In this document: positions 35,598-37,927 of the stretch, piece by piece | Layout: the number at the start of each line of letters is the position of its first letter | Position numbering within the stretch: position 1 is the stretch's first letter | DNA from: a virus | Reading direction: 5' to 3' (one strand) | Virus record (IMG/VR): IMGVR_UViG_3300042904_000255 | Coordinates: 1-37,927 of that record | Length of the DNA: 37,927 nucleotides | The notes under the pieces: generated by a model | Seen by the model: the letters and a program-made list of their open reading frames with translations, nothing else | The model's database searches: none | What the model was told of the DNA's origin: nothing | Program-made: the position numbers and the translations under genes

Positions 35598-35756
35598 ATG
35601 TACGATAAAAGCATCCATATTTTAGTAGAAGAGAAAACAAGAGAAGCCATTAGAAAAATAGCTTATAAAAGAGATATAAAAATAAGTGATGCAGTGAGAC
35701 TTGCCATAAAAGAGTTTATTGAAAATGAAAAAAAGAGAGAAATTAAGAAAAAATAA
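35598..35756 (+). CDS. CopG-like ribbon-helix-helix regulator, 52 aa
   Basis: The 52-residue product MYDKSIHILVEEKTREAIRK ... KISDAVRLAIKEFIENEKK has the RHH order: a short beta strand (KSIHILV), helix A (EEKTREAIRKIAYKRD) and helix B (KISDAVRLAIKEFIE), then a lysine tail. RHH dimers bind DNA with the strand. It is divergent from repA, as expected for a copy-number or operon repressor. AGGGA lies about 9 nt before the ATG. It heads the rightward early block with the ATPase and SSB-like genes. Confidence 0.75.
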   Translation: MYDKSIHILVEEKTREAIRKIAYKRDIKISDAVRLAIKEFIENEKKREIKKK

Positions 35757-35769
35757 CTAACAAATGCTA

Positions 35770-35791
35770 GACAGGGGCGGCAACCCCTGTC
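35770..35791 (+). other. Strong hairpin after the CopG-like gene
   Basis: GACAGGGG-CGGCAA-CCCCTGTC is a perfect 8-bp stem with a 6-nt loop, 13 nt after the stop. Because no T-run follows (CTGTGTTCC), it is probably not a full terminator. It may partly stop transcription or protect the copG message, giving higher expression of the regulator than of the genes behind it. Confidence 0.55.
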
Positions 35792-35827
35792 CTGTGTTCC
35801 CCAATAACATGACTTTTGAGGTTCAAG

Positions 35828-36028
35828 ATGGGTACGTGTAATGTACAACAACCATTTGCTAGAAAGCAATGCTTTTCTATAGCATACAAGCTGATAGCGG
35901 AGCTTCTACAGCTAAAAGGCTGCTGGCCGCCTTTAAAAGACCTAGAGAGAGACCCAAGGATTATAAGCCTTTTAAAGGACTTAGATAAGTGGGTCGATTA
36001 TTTATACGCCAAGGAGGGCGGATTATGA
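35828..36028 (+). CDS. Hypothetical protein, 66 aa
   Basis: The product starts MGTCNVQQPFARKQCFSIAY and is mainly helical, with an amphipathic region (IAELLQLKGCWPPLKDLERD) and a C-terminal helix. No family is recognised. GAGG lies 8 nt before the ATG at 35828, which I prefer to an upstream TTG. Its stop overlaps the next ATG (ATGA), so it is coupled with the 133-aa gene. Confidence 0.5.
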   Translation: MGTCNVQQPFARKQCFSIAYKLIAELLQLKGCWPPLKDLERDPRIISLLKDLDKWVDYLYAKEGGL

Positions 36029-36426
36029 TGAATCACATTAAACAAAACTTCTTCAAAGAGATTGATGACTATATACTTGAAGGCTATCCCTCTTACGAAA
36101 AATTACCTCAAAATTATAAACATAATCTTGTAGCTCTTCATATCAAAACACTGAATCAAAATGATGCTTTTGAATGTATCTCTGAATCAGATGATCTTGA
36201 CGTTACAATTGATAAGCTAAGAAAATTTATTTTTAGTGGATGCACCGAAGAAGCTTTAGAGCTTGCCGAAACCATGCGTAAAAATGCCGAGAAATATCTT
36301 TCAAATAAAATAAAAGCACTCTACAACGAACGTATTCCAATCATTGAAACTGAAAAAAATCTCGAGCTAGGTCTAAAACCCTATCAACACAAGGACAATG
36401 GAGAAACGACATGGATTCGCGCTTAA
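36025..36426 (+). CDS. Hypothetical helical protein, 133 aa
   Basis: The product starts MMNHIKQNFFKEIDDYILEG and is all-helical by eye, with helices around residues 60-75 (DDLDVTIDKLRKFIFSG) and 80-110 (EEALELAETMRKNAEKYLSN). No enzyme motif is seen. AAGGAGG lies 8 nt before the ATG, overlapping the preceding stop by 4 nt. It is upstream of the recombination pair and could be an accessory of replication or recombination, but no family is recognised. Confidence 0.5.
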   Translation: MMNHIKQNFFKEIDDYILEGYPSYEKLPQNYKHNLVALHIKTLNQNDAFECISESDDLDVTIDKLRKFIFSGCTEEALELAETMRKNAEKYLSNKIKALYNERIPIIETEKNLELGLKPYQHKDNGETTWIRA

Positions 36427-36518
36427 AAAAACCTCTCCGTTATATTGAAAATATAGTATTGGGATCAGTTTGTTTTGGATTGATTTATTTATGTTTAATT
36501 GTAATGAGTAATTATTGA
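36411..36518 (+). CDS. Single-span membrane microprotein, 35 aa
   Basis: The product is MDSRLKKPLRYIENIVLGSV then CFGLIYLCLIVMSNY: a short basic start and one membrane helix, so the N-terminus should remain in the cytoplasm. GGAG lies 7 nt before the ATG, and the gene overlaps the end of the 133-aa gene by 16 nt. Microproteins like this in phage early regions can modulate host membrane proteins; a specific role is not known. Confidence 0.45.
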   Translation: MDSRLKKPLRYIENIVLGSVCFGLIYLCLIVMSNY

Positions 36519-36527
36519 GGTAGAAAT

Positions 36528-37406
36528 ATGGCTTTGCGAGCTAAAAAACCCGAGGTTAATCAATCTAGGTTTAAAGCGCTTTTATATGCGGACAAAGGCG
36601 CTGGGAAAACACATTTTTGTTGTTCATTTCCAGATTCTTATTATATTGATACGGAAGGTCTTGAGGATTATGAGCATTTTGTCAATATGATAAAAAAAAA
36701 TAACGGCGATCTTATTTATTTGACTGAAATGAGTGAAATAATAAAAGAAGTAAAGGACTTGTTATCTATCAAACATAATTATAAAACAGTTATTATTGAT
36801 TCCGTTTCTTTTCCCTACGCATGGCTTGCTCAAATGGAAGCAGAAAGGCTAGCTCAAAAAAGCCCTAATGCAGAAGGAACAGAATTCGGCGCTAATCTTG
36901 CAAAAGCAAAAAGATTAACTTTTCAGCTTGGTATGCTTTTAAGTCGTCTTGATATGAACGTGATTGTTGTTGCTCATGAGAAATCAAAGTTTATTGACAA
37001 TAAAGATGCGGGCAAGACGTATGATGTCAATGAAAAAATGGCTTATTCACTTGGGTCTGTCCTTAATATGCGCCTGTATGGTAAATCAAGAAAGCTTTTT
37101 ATAGAAAAATCTCGTTACACCCAATTAAAGACGGGCGATACGCTGGATTTTGACGATGGCTACCAAGTTATAGAAAATTTATTCGGACGGGAAATTTTTG
37201 CAAGAGAGGCTAAAGTTTTTGAATTAGCCAGTGTGGATCAAGTAAATGAGATAAACAGGTTAATAGAACTACTTAAAATATCCGATGAGACAGTTCAAAA
37301 ATGGAAGATGAGCGCCAAAACAGAGACATTTGAAACAATGGATAAAGAAAAAATTCAAAAATGTATAGAGCATCTTAATTCTAAATTAAAAGGAGAAGCA
37401 GCATGA
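36528..37406 (+). CDS. Sak4-like RecA-fold ATPase (single-strand annealing), 292 aa
   Basis: The N-terminal half is a RecA-like core with Walker A ADKGAGKT (21-28), D41-T-E-G after the second strand, and Walker B TVIIDS (87-92); a later VIVVAHEKSKF (about 145-155) fits the sensor strand. The C-terminal 80 residues are helical. This is the architecture of phage Sak4/AAA_24 proteins that promote single-strand annealing together with an SSB. It overlaps the SSB-like gene by 4 nt, which supports the pair. Confidence 0.75.
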   Translation: MALRAKKPEVNQSRFKALLYADKGAGKTHFCCSFPDSYYIDTEGLEDYEHFVNMIKKNNGDLIYLTEMSEIIKEVKDLLSIKHNYKTVIIDSVSFPYAWLAQMEAERLAQKSPNAEGTEFGANLAKAKRLTFQLGMLLSRLDMNVIVVAHEKSKFIDNKDAGKTYDVNEKMAYSLGSVLNMRLYGKSRKLFIEKSRYTQLKTGDTLDFDDGYQVIENLFGREIFAREAKVFELASVDQVNEINRLIELLKISDETVQKWKMSAKTETFETMDKEKIQKCIEHLNSKLKGEAA

Positions 37407-37912
37407 GTTATAAACCACTAAACAAACAACAAGCAAATGAAATGAGTAAACCGCCATTAATTCCTGATGGCATATATCCATTTGAACTGATTGAATATAA
37501 CCATACAGACAAGTACGGCCAGGTTCTTAAAGATAGAAATAATGAAAATATGACTAGAATTAAGGTAAAAATATGGGATAGCGAAGGAAAGGAGAGGATT
37601 GTATTCACTAATCTATATTGGGGTGAAAATAATAAAATGTCATATCGAACAAGATATTTTGCAGAGAGCTTAAAAAAAATTGAACTCTATGAGTCCGGCG
37701 GAATGTACGATAAATTTGTAGAATGTTTGAACCACTCTGGCCTATGCGAAATATATACTCAAAAAGAAAGACCTAAAAATGACGGAACTGGTGGAGTGTG
37801 GGATGCAAAAAATGATATTAGAAATTTTATAGAAAAAGAGACTCATATTCAGGAAGAAAATAAAAATAATCCGAGCAAAGAGGAATTTTTTGATGATATG
37901 ATTCTATTTTAA
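37403..37912 (+). CDS. SSB-like (DUF669-like) ssDNA-binding protein, 169 aa
   Basis: Residues 20-140 fit an OB-fold: strands PPLIPDGIYPFELIEYNHTD, RIKVKIWDSEGKERIVFTN and a late GLCEIYTQKE. A polar linker leads to the acidic tip EEFFDDMILF, which parallels the DDDIPF-type tip by which SSB recruits replication and repair proteins. Proteins of this kind are often partners of Sak4 ATPases. The start overlaps the ATPase stop (ATGA). The gene runs into the circular junction and is complete only because the repeat duplicates its end. Confidence 0.7.
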   Translation: MSYKPLNKQQANEMSKPPLIPDGIYPFELIEYNHTDKYGQVLKDRNNENMTRIKVKIWDSEGKERIVFTNLYWGENNKMSYRTRYFAESLKKIELYESGGMYDKFVECLNHSGLCEIYTQKERPKNDGTGGVWDAKNDIRNFIEKETHIQEENKNNPSKEEFFDDMILF

Positions 37913-37927
37913 TAAAAAATAGCGCGC
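37801..37927. repeat. 127-bp direct terminal repeat, copy 2
   Basis: Second copy of the repeat at 1-127. It contains the last codons of the SSB-like gene and the first bases of the hairpin that lies after it. Trimming one copy gives the circular unit. Confidence 0.9.

Noticed and set aside
1-37927. CRISPR arrays and insertion sequences
   Set aside because: No regularly spaced 24-40-bp repeats and no transposase-like product or flanking inverted repeats were seen.

Overview
The window looks like one complete circular temperate phage, best read as a phage-plasmid. Bases 1-127 recur exactly at 37801-37927, so the molecule is about 37,800 bp and the gene at the right edge runs on into bases 1-112. 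The DNA is AT-rich. Virion genes are podovirus-like: P22-type portal, N4-gp56-type capsid, gp10-like stabilisation protein and internal ejection-type proteins. A gamma/beta-type SspB domain, an IncFII-type RepA and a lambda-like order of control genes suggest a gamma- or betaproteobacterial host; the genus cannot be named from sequence alone.

Layout. (1) The rightward early block, 35598 through the junction to 1460, encodes a CopG-like regulator, small proteins, a Sak4-like RecA-fold ATPase with an SSB-like partner, a DUF1640-like membrane coiled coil and a small zinc ribbon. (2) The leftward accessory block, 4926 to 1454, holds small genes with strong AGGAGG sites, an SspB-like domain fused to an HExxH metallopeptidase domain, and a small HTH/AT-hook protein. 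(3) 5150-8271 is a control region. Two inverted TGTGAA operators lie between a leftward set of small genes and a rightward zinc-ribbon plus tyrosine-recombinase pair. (4) 8406-9489 is a cargo position with a multi-pass membrane protein. (5) 32869 down to 9521 is one leftward late operon: lysis, Tad2-like gene, terS, tRNA-Cys, terL, portal, scaffold, capsid, a sugar-modification cassette, tail and ejection proteins, virion M15 peptidase and fibre. (6) 35329 down to 32992 is the replication and late-control block: RepA, an oriR-like region with a perfect DnaA box, a P-like protein, a DUF1064 nuclease and a Q-like antiterminator.

How it seems to work. RepA and its downstream origin would replicate the element as a plasmid, with the divergent CopG-like protein a likely repressor of copy number or of its own operon. 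Q is followed by a promoter and then a strong terminator that ends 10 nt before the first lysis gene, as in the lambda Q/pR'/tR' switch. A second terminator of the same design separates the capsid genes from the sugar cassette. No CI-like repressor was recognised, so the owner of the TGTGAA operators is unknown.

The most novel-looking part is the SspB-metallopeptidase fusion. It joins a ClpXP substrate-recognition fold to its own predicted protease, and it lies two genes from a protein ending in AKAA, a ClpX-degron-like tail.
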